Origin: Streptococcus gwangjuense
GTDB lineage: Bacteria; Bacillota; Bacilli; Lactobacillales; Streptococcaceae
DNA length: 64,000 nt
Assembly: GCF_003627155.1 (NCBI RefSeq)
Contig: NZ_CP032621.1
Location: 434,001-498,000, forward strand
Direction of reading: 5' to 3'
A program made the position numbers and the translations under genes. Shown here one piece after another: positions 26,791 to 35,615 of the stretch. How positions within the stretch are numbered: position 1 is the stretch's first letter; every line of letters starts with the position of its first letter. A model generated the notes under the pieces. The model was not told where the DNA came from. It did no database searches and worked only from the letters and a program-made list of their open reading frames with translations.

Positions 26791-27213
26791 ATGAAACCAA
26801 CAAAACTAGGCTGGGAAGACGTTATTCAGTTCGAAGAAGTCAAAGGATACGGAAAAGAAGTTTGGAAACATAATAATCAGTATTATATCGTCAATATTGA
26901 AGGTGGCATGATGGATGAACGAGTTGTTTATGAATTATCGGACGAGTTATTTTCCTTGCTGGAGAGTAGGAAGAAAACGTTACGAGAAGTATCTTATAGA
27001 GTAAAGAACGATTGCTGGCCCCCAACGGAAAAAGAAATCAATAAAATAAAAAGGGGAAGAGCCAAAGAACGACCAAAGATACTGATAGCTAATCCGAAAA
27101 ATCAATTACTTTTTACACAAGAAGAATTAAAAGAGTTAATGACCATTGCAGAGAAGATTTGGATCGAATCTGAAGGCAAACTTCCAGATAATTATGTATC
27201 GCCATTAAAATAG
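26791..27213 (+). CDS. Immunity protein for toxin domain A, paralogue b
   Basis: 140 residues, clearly homologous over its full length to the preceding gene (GWEDVIQFEEVKGYG, RVVYELSDELFSLLES, NDCWPP, NQLLFTQEELKEL, end DNYVSPLK). No toxin gene directly precedes it. It may protect against a related toxin variant made by other strains, or it may be left from a cassette whose toxin was lost. The last codons plus downstream sequence recur at 38341. Confidence 0.74.
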   Translation: MKPTKLGWEDVIQFEEVKGYGKEVWKHNNQYYIVNIEGGMMDERVVYELSDELFSLLESRKKTLREVSYRVKNDCWPPTEKEINKIKRGRAKERPKILIANPKNQLLFTQEELKELMTIAEKIWIESEGKLPDNYVSPLK

Positions 27214-27218
27214 CTTGT

Positions 27219-27266
27219 AAGGAACTTGTTTATACACTGTTAGTTGTAGGCAAGTTCCTGTTTTTA
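27219..27266 (+). terminator. Terminator at cassette 3/4 junction (junction class II)
   Basis: AGGAACTTG / CAAGTTCCT stem followed by tgttttt. LXG homology begins at 27278, eleven bases further. The same element with a few changes is at 38341-38421. Confidence 0.8.
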
Positions 27267-27304
27267 CATTAAGTGCAAATCTCCAAGGTCAGGCCATCTC
27301 GAGT

Positions 27305-29515
27305 ATGCGCAATTACCTAGTAGAGGTGCATGGGACTCTTCTTCAAACTCTGGTCAACCTGATGAATGACTACTCAACTAACCTCCTACTGTACAAGGAT
27401 GGTTACTACCAGATTGATTCAAGCAATCATGCAAAGTTACCGGGTCAGGTGTTTACAACCCTTCATAGTGATTTAAAGAGTTCACGGGACAATCTAAAGA
27501 GTGAGATTGAGCTCTTGAACACGACCAAGGACAAGATTTCAGACTTGGTGAGCTATTCAGGAAGTAGTCATACCAGTACGGTCATGAACTATAACTTTCT
27601 CATGAATCAGGTCAAAAACTTGGACAACTCGATCATCCAGTATGAAAGTAATCATGCGAGTCAGGATTTGGTTGCCTTTAAGGAACTCTTGTCGGCGACC
27701 AAGGCCTTGATCGCAGAACATGCAGGGAAGACACGGACTGTAGGGACTTATCAGTCGGGTGATTTCGCCAAACTCCAGTCTGTCCAACGCTTTGCGATGG
27801 CCTACCAACAGGCGACCAAGCAGATGGAGAGTCGTGTTGAACGCGTACAAGCTGCTCAGGAGAGAGACAAGGCTCGTTTTGAGGCCTTGGCTGCGGAGGA
27901 TCGAGCCAAGAACGGTTGGAAAGACCTGGCAATTGGTGTGGTGACCGTTGCGTTTAGTATTCTTGCGATTGTAGGAAGCATGGGTTTTGCGACACCCTTG
28001 GTTGTTGGGGCTGGCTTAACCGCAGGACTGGGGTCGTTTGCTTATGGGGCGTCTAATGCAGCGGAAGGGATTCATAATATCCAACTTGGGAATGCAGGGG
28101 ATATCCATACGAAATCCTATAATCTCATCCGAGATACGCTTTTCATGGGGAATGACAAGCTGTATCATGATGTTGGGAATGTCTTTGTGACGGCGAGTGC
28201 CATCATGATTCCCATAGGGCAGACCCAGAGCGTTGTCAAGGGCTTGACTCAGTTTGCGATAGGGGAAGCCGGCGCCTATACAGCGGGTCAGGTAGCCTAT
28301 CATGGGACTAAGCTCCTAGGTGGTAGTGAGGAAGATGCCCAAACCGCAAACTTTATTGGGAATATCGTAGGAGGTTATGCGGCCTCCTCAGCAGCCAGCA
28401 AGTTTAGTCTCAATGAGGTGAAAGTAGAGGTCGAAGCACCGAAGTTTAACCGCGAGCAGATTCTGAAGAATCTGAAAGAAAGTAAACTTGCGAGGGAATC
28501 CAGTAACTTTGACCAGTATCTGGCGAAGGAGAAACTCCAACTAGGCTTAAACAAATCCCCATTAGTTAGTCGGGAACTTCCGAAGTTGAAAGGTGTCCAC
28601 GATGTCGAAGCACCGAAGTATAACCGAGAGCAGATTCTGAAGAATCTGAAAGAAAGTAAACTTGCGAGGGAATCCAGTAACTTTGACCAGTATCTGGCGA
28701 AGGAGAAACTCCAACGAAACTTAAACAAATCCCCATTAGTTAGTCAGGAACTTCCGAGGGTGAAGGGAACAGCGAATCCATCACCAAGTCAATCAACAAC
28801 TCGAGCAATCATTGACCAAAAATTAAAAGAGTATGGTGTTTCTTGGGATGAATTTAATCGACTAAGGAATACGCATGTGACCAAAATGACACAGTCTGAA
28901 TATGATATGATGATTGATATTCGTAATACAATTCCGTATCCAAACGATTCAACCGTCATGCAAAAGATTATGCCTATTGAAGATGAGGTTTGGCTATTTG
29001 ATAGGAAAAAAGCAACAGCGGGTGGCTATGTAGCCAAACGTTCGGATGTGAAAAATATTACTAATATCAGGGAAGCTGTAGAAGGATTACGATTGGACTA
29101 TGAGGGATCACCATTTGTTGAAACTATGATTGATGCAAATGGCAATAGGGTTGCAGTACGTGATCAGAATGGTAATTTGAAGCTAAAAACAGATGCATAT
29201 CTTCGTTTAGAGTATACTACTGATGAGACGGGTTATATTAAAATCCCATATGGAGATATGGATGGGAATTTAATAGATGCAAAAGGTAATGTTTTGATGA
29301 ATAGCGATACAGGTAAGCCTTATAAAGCAATAGACCCTGCTAGTGGAAATGGCTTTATAAAATCAGATTCAGATGAGTTTTTGGTTCCAGAATATCGTCA
29401 TTCAAATAGAAGTAGACTCAAGGAAGGCTCTAAATTGTATCTAAATGTCGGAGGAGAAGAAGTATTAGTTGGTAGGGTCAATAAATATGGTATAATGGAA
29501 TACGTGGAGGGATAA
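27305..29515 (+). CDS. LXG toxin 4, 5'-truncated at the LXG motif, toxin domain B
   Basis: Homology to the other toxins starts abruptly at 27278 (Asn-Leu-Gln-Gly), so the first 42 residues, the start codon, ribosome binding site and Lap genes are absent. The first ATG (27305, equivalent to Met52) has no convincing ribosome binding site and a terminator stands just upstream. The 736 residues after it are open: the rest of the LXG domain, hydrophobic version 2, pretoxin region, two 58-residue repeats, then a C-terminal domain (about 480-736). That domain is related to toxin 6, with EAVEGLRLDY, KIPYGDMDG, GNGFIKSD and LVPEYR. It is probably a silent toxin module; the catalytic type is not recognised. 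Confidence 0.72.
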   Translation: MRNYLVEVHGTLLQTLVNLMNDYSTNLLLYKDGYYQIDSSNHAKLPGQVFTTLHSDLKSSRDNLKSEIELLNTTKDKISDLVSYSGSSHTSTVMNYNFLMNQVKNLDNSIIQYESNHASQDLVAFKELLSATKALIAEHAGKTRTVGTYQSGDFAKLQSVQRFAMAYQQATKQMESRVERVQAAQERDKARFEALAAEDRAKNGWKDLAIGVVTVAFSILAIVGSMGFATPLVVGAGLTAGLGSFAYGASNAAEGIHNIQLGNAGDIHTKSYNLIRDTLFMGNDKLYHDVGNVFVTASAIMIPIGQTQSVVKGLTQFAIGEAGAYTAGQVAYHGTKLLGGSEEDAQTANFIGNIVGGYAASSAASKFSLNEVKVEVEAPKFNREQILKNLKESKLARESSNFDQYLAKEKLQLGLNKSPLVSRELPKLKGVHDVEAPKYNREQILKNLKESKLARESSNFDQYLAKEKLQRNLNKSPLVSQELPRVKGTANPSPSQSTTRAIIDQKLKEYGVSWDEFNRLRNTHVTKMTQSEYDMMIDIRNTIPYPNDSTVMQKIMPIEDEVWLFDRKKATAGGYVAKRSDVKNITNIREAVEGLRLDYEGSPFVETMIDANGNRVAVRDQNGNLKLKTDAYLRLEYTTDETGYIKIPYGDMDGNLIDAKGNVLMNSDTGKPYKAIDPASGNGFIKSDSDEFLVPEYRHSNRSRLKEGSKLYLNVGGEEVLVGRVNKYGIMEYVEG
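28430..28777 (+). repeat. 174-bp tandem repeats in LXG toxin 4
   Basis: Two units, starting at 28430 and 28604 (174 bp apart). The second leads directly into the toxin-specific sequence after PRVKG. Confidence 0.88.
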
Positions 29516-29516
29516 A

Positions 29517-29984
29517 ATGGATAAAGAATATCTAGTTTATGAAGATGAAGTATATTCTAATTTTGTGAATTATATAAATGGATATATTCTTCTATCAAAA
29601 GCTCCAGCGATGTTGGAAGAGGGCTACGTTCCCTATAGTTTCTATGAATCTGGTGATTATGAAGGGTTATACGGGAAGTTCCTGTCTTATAGTGAAGTTA
29701 CGCAAAGATATAGCGTTTATGATCGTGTCCTATATAAAGGTCAGGAATTTGCAATTGCTGGTCACAAGCATGGAGATGATGATTTTACAGCACCTGATTC
29801 TTATGTGCGAATATTGGTTTCTGATAAAGAATTTTTAAATGAAAACAATATAGCAGATGGCGCGTCATTGATGGATGATAAGTACGGTCATATTACGTAT
29901 GCATCAGGAAAAATCCCTGTCAGCGAAGTAACGATTCTACGTCGTAGAAAGGATTTGCCAGTAGACCGAAGGAGAAAAATATGA
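29517..29984 (+). CDS. Probable immunity protein for toxin domain B (cassette 4)
   Basis: 155 residues. It begins one base after the toxin 4 stop with a ggaggg ribosome binding site. It shows weak similarity to the protein behind the other domain-B toxin (37848-38327): YSVYDRVLYKGQEFAI versus YSIHYEIQYKGHSFHV, and VSEVTILRRRKDLPV versus RKDIEVLKIIETPLG. This paired occurrence supports an immunity role. Its stop overlaps the next start by four bases. Confidence 0.7.
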   Translation: MDKEYLVYEDEVYSNFVNYINGYILLSKAPAMLEEGYVPYSFYESGDYEGLYGKFLSYSEVTQRYSVYDRVLYKGQEFAIAGHKHGDDDFTAPDSYVRILVSDKEFLNENNIADGASLMDDKYGHITYASGKIPVSEVTILRRRKDLPVDRRRKI

Positions 29985-30856
29985 AATCAGTTAATTTTAC
30001 AATAAAAAGCAACCAATCACTAAGAATTGGTGAGGTGCTTCAAGCAGAACTTTTTGAATGTTACAGCGTTTCCGCTAAGGATGCAGGATTAAAGCCATCT
30101 GCAGACTCTCTTATTTCGGATTTCCATTCTGTTCAGTTTGGGGTCAAAGAGAAGTCTAGTCTAGGGTTCCGTCTATCTTTTGATGGTCAAGCCTATCAGG
30201 TATCTGTTCCAGATTTGGCGACAGCTTCTGACTGGACTGGGGCCTTGATGTTCTTGAAAACATTGCTGGTTCTTTTAGATGTAAGAGTGTGTGAACATGA
30301 TGGCGTGGACTATGATAAAGATTCCATTCTTGATTTTCATTTCACAGATATTTTCTTATCAGCTCTCTCAGAATTGACTAAGGAAGTAAAAGTTCATCCT
30401 ATAGTAGAAGTTATGGGAGTGAAACGTCCTATTTACATCAATGAACTTTACCTAGGGCAGATTATCCATGTGCCGGATGATCAACTCTTAAATAGTTATG
30501 ACCAGCGTTTGCGCTTTACCCAACAGCTAAATGCTTATTACTCTGAGCAACAAGTTTTTAAAGTAGAGCAAAATGGAGAGGACATCATTATCCCTATCAA
30601 TTATCTAAATAGTGAAGGGCGAACAATCTTACCGGCTCAACCAGAGCTAGAACCTCAATATTTACAAGAGTATCGAGGAAGTAAGGTTGCAGTTGCACGA
30701 CTATTTATAATGACAGCCGATGGGGAAAAACTAGCCGAAGTTCCTTATCGTCAGTTCTTAGAGTCGTTGACTGAGGGAATCTATATGCTGGATGCCAAGT
30801 ATGTTCTTGTGGACCCAATTTCTCCTGAAATGTTGCAGAAGTTATCGCAGAACTAA
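29981..30856 (+). CDS. DUF4299-like protein of the T7SS locus
   Basis: 291 residues, soluble, mixed alpha/beta, without signal or membrane segments. It resembles a streptococcal family I recall as DUF4299, often located in T7SS regions. It overlaps the preceding immunity gene by ATGA, so the two are co-translated. It may be an accessory or immunity-related protein; no motif reveals a biochemical activity. A terminator follows at 30899. Confidence 0.6.
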   Translation: MKSVNFTIKSNQSLRIGEVLQAELFECYSVSAKDAGLKPSADSLISDFHSVQFGVKEKSSLGFRLSFDGQAYQVSVPDLATASDWTGALMFLKTLLVLLDVRVCEHDGVDYDKDSILDFHFTDIFLSALSELTKEVKVHPIVEVMGVKRPIYINELYLGQIIHVPDDQLLNSYDQRLRFTQQLNAYYSEQQVFKVEQNGEDIIIPINYLNSEGRTILPAQPELEPQYLQEYRGSKVAVARLFIMTADGEKLAEVPYRQFLESLTEGIYMLDAKYVLVDPISPEMLQKLSQN

Positions 30857-30898
30857 CATTCTAAGAAACTTATTAGTCCGTTCATGGCTGAAAAGTTT

Positions 30899-30934
30899 AC
30901 CATCTGATAGTTTTTCAGGTGGTTTTCTTTTTCC
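30899..30934 (+). terminator. Terminator after DUF4299 gene
   Basis: accatctga / tcaggtggt stem (one G-U pair) followed by tttctttttcc. Confidence 0.75.
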
Positions 30935-30970
30935 TTAAGTTCCCCATTTTATTTTTTTGTATTTATTTTA

Positions 30971-30979
30971 TGCTATAAT
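30971..30979 (+). promoter_or_regulatory. Extended -10 promoter upstream of orphan immunity gene
   Basis: TGCTATAAT (TG-N-TATAAT) 84 bp before the gene at 31063, after the preceding terminator, so this gene has its own transcription start. Confidence 0.55.
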
Positions 30980-31062
30980 AAGACAAAGTTTTAATACCAT
31001 CATTCAACAATAGACGGAGTAAATAGCTAAAAATAGGCAGAATTAACCAATGGAGTAACTAA

Positions 31063-31950
31063 ATGAAGACATATAAATTGAAAAATAAAGAAAATTATCA
31101 AAATTTTGTAAAAGACTATCGTGAAATAATGAAAGAAGGGAAAGAAGCTGAAGTTTTTCTAGGGACGGAAGCTAGGTATCGTTTTCGACAACGAGATTCT
31201 TATGAACTTGATAGTACAGATATTGGAGTATTGATAGAATATTGCTTATATCCTTTGTATGTGGAAGGTGATAGGGATATAGCGCGCAGAACTTTTGAAA
31301 TCTTGAAAGATTTTAGCTTATCTAATGATCTAATGAAATTAAAGAAGGTCACTCAATATATTTCTAATCAAAAATGGTTTGTAACGAATTATTATGATAT
31401 TCCCTTTGTTATTGAAACAGATGAATTGGTAAGAAATATTATAGAAAGCACTTCCCACCTATCAGATGATCAAAAACAAACGTATACCTATGAAGGGTTG
31501 TGTAATGTATTAGAACGTAATCCAGAATACAGACAGTGTGACGAAGAAAAGGTAGAGAAGATTCTCAAGGAATTCAAGGAAAAATACTACAATCCACCTA
31601 AGGTAGTAGAAACCATTAAAACAGTTGAGAAAATTGAACTAGACGTTACAAGCATCGATGCGATGGGTGTTTCAGATGACCATCTAGAGTTGTTGTTGAT
31701 TGATGAAAACAAATGGATAGAGTCTCTGGAAGAGGAACATCTCTTGAAACTTCAAGAAAAACTCAACAACTATATCTACTTCCTCGAAAGCAAGCAGTAT
31801 GTAGAACGATACGGCGATAGCTTTGATAAAAAAGTCATCCATATCACCTTCCAATATTCTCCATCTGATAATGGACTAGCCTTTCTTGCAGCAGTTCAAA
31901 AGGTATTACAACCGACGGATATGAGTTTGAAGGTAGAATTGCCAGAGTAA
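31063..31950 (+). CDS. Orphan immunity-like protein with C-terminal DUF6572-type domain
   Basis: 295 residues in two parts. Residues 1 to about 190 are a unique, mostly helical domain (YELDSTDIGVLIEYCLYPL, QKWFVTNYYDIPF). Residues about 195-295 are a domain shared nearly unchanged with the proteins at 40114 and 43319 (VTSIDAMGVSDDHLELLLID, KKVIHITFQYSP, end SLKVELPE). I recall it as DUF6572. No toxin gene precedes this one, so it is an orphan, perhaps giving protection against a toxin carried by relatives. The three genes with this tail also share the terminator and promoter that follow. Confidence 0.65.
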   Translation: MKTYKLKNKENYQNFVKDYREIMKEGKEAEVFLGTEARYRFRQRDSYELDSTDIGVLIEYCLYPLYVEGDRDIARRTFEILKDFSLSNDLMKLKKVTQYISNQKWFVTNYYDIPFVIETDELVRNIIESTSHLSDDQKQTYTYEGLCNVLERNPEYRQCDEEKVEKILKEFKEKYYNPPKVVETIKTVEKIELDVTSIDAMGVSDDHLELLLIDENKWIESLEEEHLLKLQEKLNNYIYFLESKQYVERYGDSFDKKVIHITFQYSPSDNGLAFLAAVQKVLQPTDMSLKVELPE

Positions 31951-31953
31951 TAA

Positions 31954-31977
31954 AGAGAGCGGAAACGCTCTCTTTTT
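31954..31977 (+). terminator. Terminator at cassette 4/5 junction (junction class III)
   Basis: AGAGAGCG, GAAA loop, CGCTCTCT, T5. Related hairpins follow the other two DUF6572-tailed genes at 40777 and 43898. Confidence 0.9.
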
Positions 31978-31978
31978 G

Positions 31979-31987
31979 TGGTATAAT
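31979..31987 (+). promoter_or_regulatory. Extended -10 promoter in front of truncated Lap2/LXG 5
   Basis: TGGTATAAT placed directly after the terminator T-run, about 10 bp before a possible GTG start of the shortened Lap2. The same arrangement recurs at 40803. Confidence 0.55.
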
Positions 31988-31996
31988 GAAGAAGGA

Positions 31997-32155
31997 GTGA
32001 ACCTATATCAAAAACAATTTAATGAACTCCACCAGCTGGTGACGAGCTATACGTCCTTATTGGGAACAGACATCGCCTTGATGTCCGCTACAGGAAAAGA
32101 GTTGGCCCGTACAGATACTGTATTGGGACAAACAATGTTTTCTGGCTTGCAGTAG
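31997..32155 (+). CDS. 5'-truncated Lap2, cassette 5
   Basis: Too short for a normal ORF scan. From a GTG at 31997 the frame reads NLYQKQFNELHQLVTS and continues to the conserved LGQTMFSGLQ end, giving 52 residues that match the second half of Lap2. The first helix is missing. A gaaggag sequence overlaps the GTG, so translation from here is doubtful. The LXG 5 gene follows with normal spacing. Confidence 0.55.
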   Translation: MNLYQKQFNELHQLVTSYTSLLGTDIALMSATGKELARTDTVLGQTMFSGLQ

Positions 32156-32164
32156 GGAGGTTCT

Positions 32165-33871
32165 ATGAGTTACAAGATAAAATTTGATGATATCACCTCT
32201 GTTCAGGTGGAAAGTCAAAAAACGATAAATGCTTGGGGAGAGTCCGTTGCGAGCCTAAACAAGGCCATGACAGACTTCATCAACAATCAAAATCTCCAAG
32301 GTCAGGCCATCTCGAGTATGCGCACCTACCTAGTAGAGGTGCATGGGACTCTCCTTCAGACTCTGGTCAACCTGATGAATGACTACTCAACCAATCTCCT
32401 ACTGTACAAGGACGGCTACTACCAGATTGATGGTGACCTTCATACAAAGCTACCTGGTCAGGTGTTTACAAACCTTCATAGTAATTTAAAGAGTTCACGG
32501 GACGATTTGAAGGGTGAGATTGAGGTCTTGAACACGACCAAGGACAAGATTTCAGACTTGGTGAGCTACGAAGGAAGCAGTCATACCAGTACAGTCATGA
32601 ACTATAACTTCCTCATGAACCAGCTCAAGAACTTGGATACCTCCATCACTCAGTATGAAAGTAATCATGCGAGTCAGGATTTGGTTGCCTTTAAGGAACT
32701 CTTGTCTGCGACCAAGGCCTTGGTCGCAGAGCACGCAGGGAAGACACGTACGGTAGGGACTTATCAGTCAGGAGATTTTGCCAAACTCCAGTCTGTTCAA
32801 CGCTTTGCGATAGCTTACAAACAGGCGACCCAGCAGATGGAGAGTCGTGTTGAACGCGTACAAGCAGCTCAGGAGCGGGACAAGGTCCGTTTTGAAGCCT
32901 TGGCTCGATCAGATAAGGGTTGGAAAGACATGGCTGTTAGCGCATTGACTATCATTGTCGGAGTGACAGCCATCGTAGTTACATTGGGCTCTGCGACTCC
33001 TTTAGTTGTTGCAGGCGGTATAGTGGGTCTTGGGACAACAGCCTATGGGGCTTCTAATATGTATGAGGCTGATCAGGATATCAAACTTGGGAATGCAGGG
33101 GATATTCAGACTAAAGCAGGAAATCCCATCAGAGATACGCTTTTCATGGGCAATGACAAGCTGTATCATGATGTTGGGAATATCTTTGTGACGGCGAGTG
33201 CTATCATGATTCCCATAGGGCAGACTCAGAGCGTTGTCAAGGGCTTGACCCAGTTTGCGATAGGGGAAGCAGGTGCCTATACAGCGGGTCAGGTTGCCTA
33301 TCATGGGACTAAGCTCCTAGGTGGTAGTGAGGAAGACGCTCAAACCGCAAACTTTATCGGGAATATCGTAGGTGGCTATGCGGTAGCTTCAGCAGCCAGC
33401 AAGTTTAGTCTCAATAAGGTGTCCACCAATCCAAGAGAATATAGTTACAATATGATTGAAAATCCTGGGCCACTACTAGAAATTAATGAAACTGCAGCTA
33501 AAAGTTTCGCTAGCGGTAAATATAATGTGAAAATATTAGAAGAGGATACGGTCTTTTTTAGAGCAGGAAATTCTGACAGTCCTTTAGGACAATATTATAC
33601 AAGGGATATCCCTGAGTCAGTAATAAAAGTTAGGATAGAGTCCGCAGTTAAACCTCAGTGGATTGATAGGGATACAGGAGTCTTAACAGGTACATCAGAA
33701 TTGACTGATATCTATGCTACTAAGTTCCCAAAAGGTACCGTCTATTATGAAGGTCCTACAGGATCTCAAGGAGGAGTATATATTGGTGGCAAAGAACAGA
33801 TATTTATCAATAAACCCTGGACTATTGATGGAATTCTTAATAATACAACACATCTAGGAGGAATAAGGTGA
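32165..33871 (+). CDS. LXG toxin 5 with RHS-type (possible ADP-ribosyltransferase-like) C-terminus
   Basis: 568 residues with a complete start. The N-terminal LXG domain is of the second sequence type (TINAWGESVASLNKAMTDF; LQG at 44-46), the hydrophobic segment is version 3 (ALTIIVGVTAIVVTLG), and the pretoxin region is shared. There is no 58-residue linker. The toxin (about 419-568) has FFRAGNSDSPLGQYYTRD, VRIESAVKPQWID and YATKFPKGTVYYEGPTG...GGVYIGGKEQIF. I recall this pattern from C-termini of RHS and other polymorphic toxins; an ADP-ribosyltransferase-like fold is possible but unproven. Two soluble genes follow with overlaps. Confidence 0.8.
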   Translation: MSYKIKFDDITSVQVESQKTINAWGESVASLNKAMTDFINNQNLQGQAISSMRTYLVEVHGTLLQTLVNLMNDYSTNLLLYKDGYYQIDGDLHTKLPGQVFTNLHSNLKSSRDDLKGEIEVLNTTKDKISDLVSYEGSSHTSTVMNYNFLMNQLKNLDTSITQYESNHASQDLVAFKELLSATKALVAEHAGKTRTVGTYQSGDFAKLQSVQRFAIAYKQATQQMESRVERVQAAQERDKVRFEALARSDKGWKDMAVSALTIIVGVTAIVVTLGSATPLVVAGGIVGLGTTAYGASNMYEADQDIKLGNAGDIQTKAGNPIRDTLFMGNDKLYHDVGNIFVTASAIMIPIGQTQSVVKGLTQFAIGEAGAYTAGQVAYHGTKLLGGSEEDAQTANFIGNIVGGYAVASAASKFSLNKVSTNPREYSYNMIENPGPLLEINETAAKSFASGKYNVKILEEDTVFFRAGNSDSPLGQYYTRDIPESVIKVRIESAVKPQWIDRDTGVLTGTSELTDIYATKFPKGTVYYEGPTGSQGGVYIGGKEQIFINKPWTIDGILNNTTHLGGIR

Positions 33872-34188
33872 TGGTAAATTTCAAAGAAGAACTAATAGAA
33901 TTGTTAATTGACTTATTAGGGATTCTATCAGAACATAAGCAGCGTCATAATGTTAATTATTTTATAGGGACGCTTAAAAATATGATAGCAATCATACAAA
34001 ATATAGAAAATCCTGAACTCCCAAATGAATGTATAGAGAAACTTCGAAAAATGTACAAAAGTATGTTTTTCCCAAGAGACGGTTTATCGGATTTTTATAT
34101 TCTTGATTCTGATGCTACATATATGACAAAATGTAATACTCAATTTTCGTCATTATTAAATAGAATTGATGCTTTATTAGAAGAATGA
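33871..34188 (+). CDS. Probable immunity protein for toxin 5 (DUF6966-like)
   Basis: 105 residues, helical. The start at 33871 (TGATG overlap with the toxin stop, aggagga eight bases upstream) is preferred over an in-frame GTG three bases earlier. A pattern of LLGILSEHKQRHNVNYF and KMYKSMFFPRDGLSDFYI recalls a family of small immunity-like proteins (DUF6966) found behind RHS-type toxins of this kind. It directly follows toxin 5, which supports its role. Confidence 0.68.
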   Translation: MVNFKEELIELLIDLLGILSEHKQRHNVNYFIGTLKNMIAIIQNIENPELPNECIEKLRKMYKSMFFPRDGLSDFYILDSDATYMTKCNTQFSSLLNRIDALLEE

Positions 34189-34880
34189 GGAAGTTAATGT
34201 TAGATTTGAATCTTTTATATAATATATATAAAGAAAATAACAGGGAGTCAGACTGGAAGAAATTTGCTATTGCTCTTTCAAAATCATATTTGTTGGTACC
34301 TTTTACTACAATTGATAGCTCTGATATTCTAATCACATTAAATGGTAGCGATGGTAGACAGTATTTGCCTATATTTACTGATTTTGAATCTATCAATTTA
34401 TCTAGTTCATTATTTAATAAAAGTGTTAAGTTCGCCAAAGTAGATATAGTATATATTTATAAATTTCTAGAACGTAATTCACCTGTAAAATATGTTGTAT
34501 TGAATCCTTGTGAAATCAGTGTTTTTATGGACAAAGATTATATAGAATCGATATTATCTTTAATCAATTCACGTAAAATACTTTTTGGAAAGCCAATTGA
34601 GGATACAACGTTGATTGAAAAAAAGCTTTCAAATATTTTTAAGGAAATTCCTTCAGTTAATAATGTCTTTTTCGTAAAGATACTAGTGAAAGAAGAAAGT
34701 AGTTACTTACTAGTCATAGATTCTGATGACTCTCAAAATGAGCTACTTCTTTTTGAGAAGATTTCTAAAAAAATTGCGAGTCATAAAATAGACTCTGATT
34801 GTCCTTTTGATCTGATATCAAGCAATACAGAGTTAGGAGAAGAAATAATGAAGGATAATCCTCCCATTTACACTCGCTAA
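34185..34880 (+). CDS. SseB-like protein in cassette 5
   Basis: 231 residues. The N-terminal half resembles the SseB domain (SYLLVPFTT, GRQYLPIFTDFESI), and a second half follows (EKKLSNIFKEIPSVNNVFFVKI, then SSYLLVIDSDD). It overlaps the immunity gene by ATGA; an alternative start at 34197 has a better ribosome binding site (gagg). SseB-like domains are often found beside toxin genes and may act as accessory or immunity modules. Its role here is inferred only from place. Confidence 0.6.
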   Translation: MRKLMLDLNLLYNIYKENNRESDWKKFAIALSKSYLLVPFTTIDSSDILITLNGSDGRQYLPIFTDFESINLSSSLFNKSVKFAKVDIVYIYKFLERNSPVKYVVLNPCEISVFMDKDYIESILSLINSRKILFGKPIEDTTLIEKKLSNIFKEIPSVNNVFFVKILVKEESSYLLVIDSDDSQNELLLFEKISKKIASHKIDSDCPFDLISSNTELGEEIMKDNPPIYTR

Positions 34881-34906
34881 TATTTTTAAAAGGAAGTACC
34901 AAAAAG

Positions 34907-35173
34907 ATGCTCATCATTGCTCGTGTGATTGTAGCACCAGTCAAAGGAGATATCTATCGTTTTGACTACGGGGCTTGCCTCTATCCCGAAGGGATGGTAG
35001 GCGATAGCCTTATCTACTTCAATGACGAAGATATTTTTAAGGTAGTTCAAGAGGGTTATAGTGATGAGGATAATGACCTCATGTTGGAAAATATTGCTGC
35101 GGTTATAGATCAGACAGAGATTCCTAAAGGAAATGTTGCTGAGTTGAATGAAGTAAATGAACTAGGAGGCTAA
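34907..35173 (+). CDS. DUF4176 protein, 5'-truncated copy (cassette 6)
   Basis: 88 residues matching the cassette 1 protein from Met22 onward with conservative changes (VIVAPVKGDIYRFDYGACLYPEG, end VAELNEVNELGG). Homology begins around 34884, directly after the SseB-like gene stop, so the first about 12 codons and the original start are lost. The next in-frame ATG (34907) has an aaaggaag ribosome binding site about ten bases upstream and may be used. Loss of the first strand probably weakens the fold. Confidence 0.6.
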   Translation: MLIIARVIVAPVKGDIYRFDYGACLYPEGMVGDSLIYFNDEDIFKVVQEGYSDEDNDLMLENIAAVIDQTEIPKGNVAELNEVNELGG

Positions 35174-35176
35174 TAC

Positions 35177-35611
35177 ATGGGGCAAATAGACTATGATCAA
35201 ATCTATTATCTTCAAGGTAGAGTGAATGCCTACTCCACCAGCATCTCCTCTGCCCAATCACGGATTACGACTATCGATGAACAGTTGGAACGTCTTCGCA
35301 CGGCCAAGAAGTCTGTAGGGGAAATTCAAAAAAAGGTTTATTATACTAAAAAAAAGATTATTAGGAAAAATTATCAGCCTACTTGGCAAGGCAAACAAAA
35401 GGATGATTTCACCAAGCAGTGGGAAACCTTCTCTAGTGACTACACGAGTTTTCAAACGGAGATGAATACCTTCTATGATGCCATCTGTGATGAAATCACT
35501 AGGTTGGAAAATCAAAAGATTGAAGAAAATGGCCTTATTGGCTGTCTTCAGAGTTTGAAGAATAGTTTGGAAAATTCCATCGAGAAGCTACTACATACGA
35601 AGGAGGGGTAA
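35177..35611 (+). CDS. Lap1, cassette 6
   Basis: 144 residues, complete, with the normal start region. The N-terminal and central helices match copy 1, but residues about 52-65 (KKVYYTKKKIIRKNYQ) and 124-136 differ, so this is a distinct allele. It is probably the partner for LXG toxin 6. Confidence 0.78.
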   Translation: MGQIDYDQIYYLQGRVNAYSTSISSAQSRITTIDEQLERLRTAKKSVGEIQKKVYYTKKKIIRKNYQPTWQGKQKDDFTKQWETFSSDYTSFQTEMNTFYDAICDEITRLENQKIEENGLIGCLQSLKNSLENSIEKLLHTKEG

Positions 35612-35615
35612 GGTC

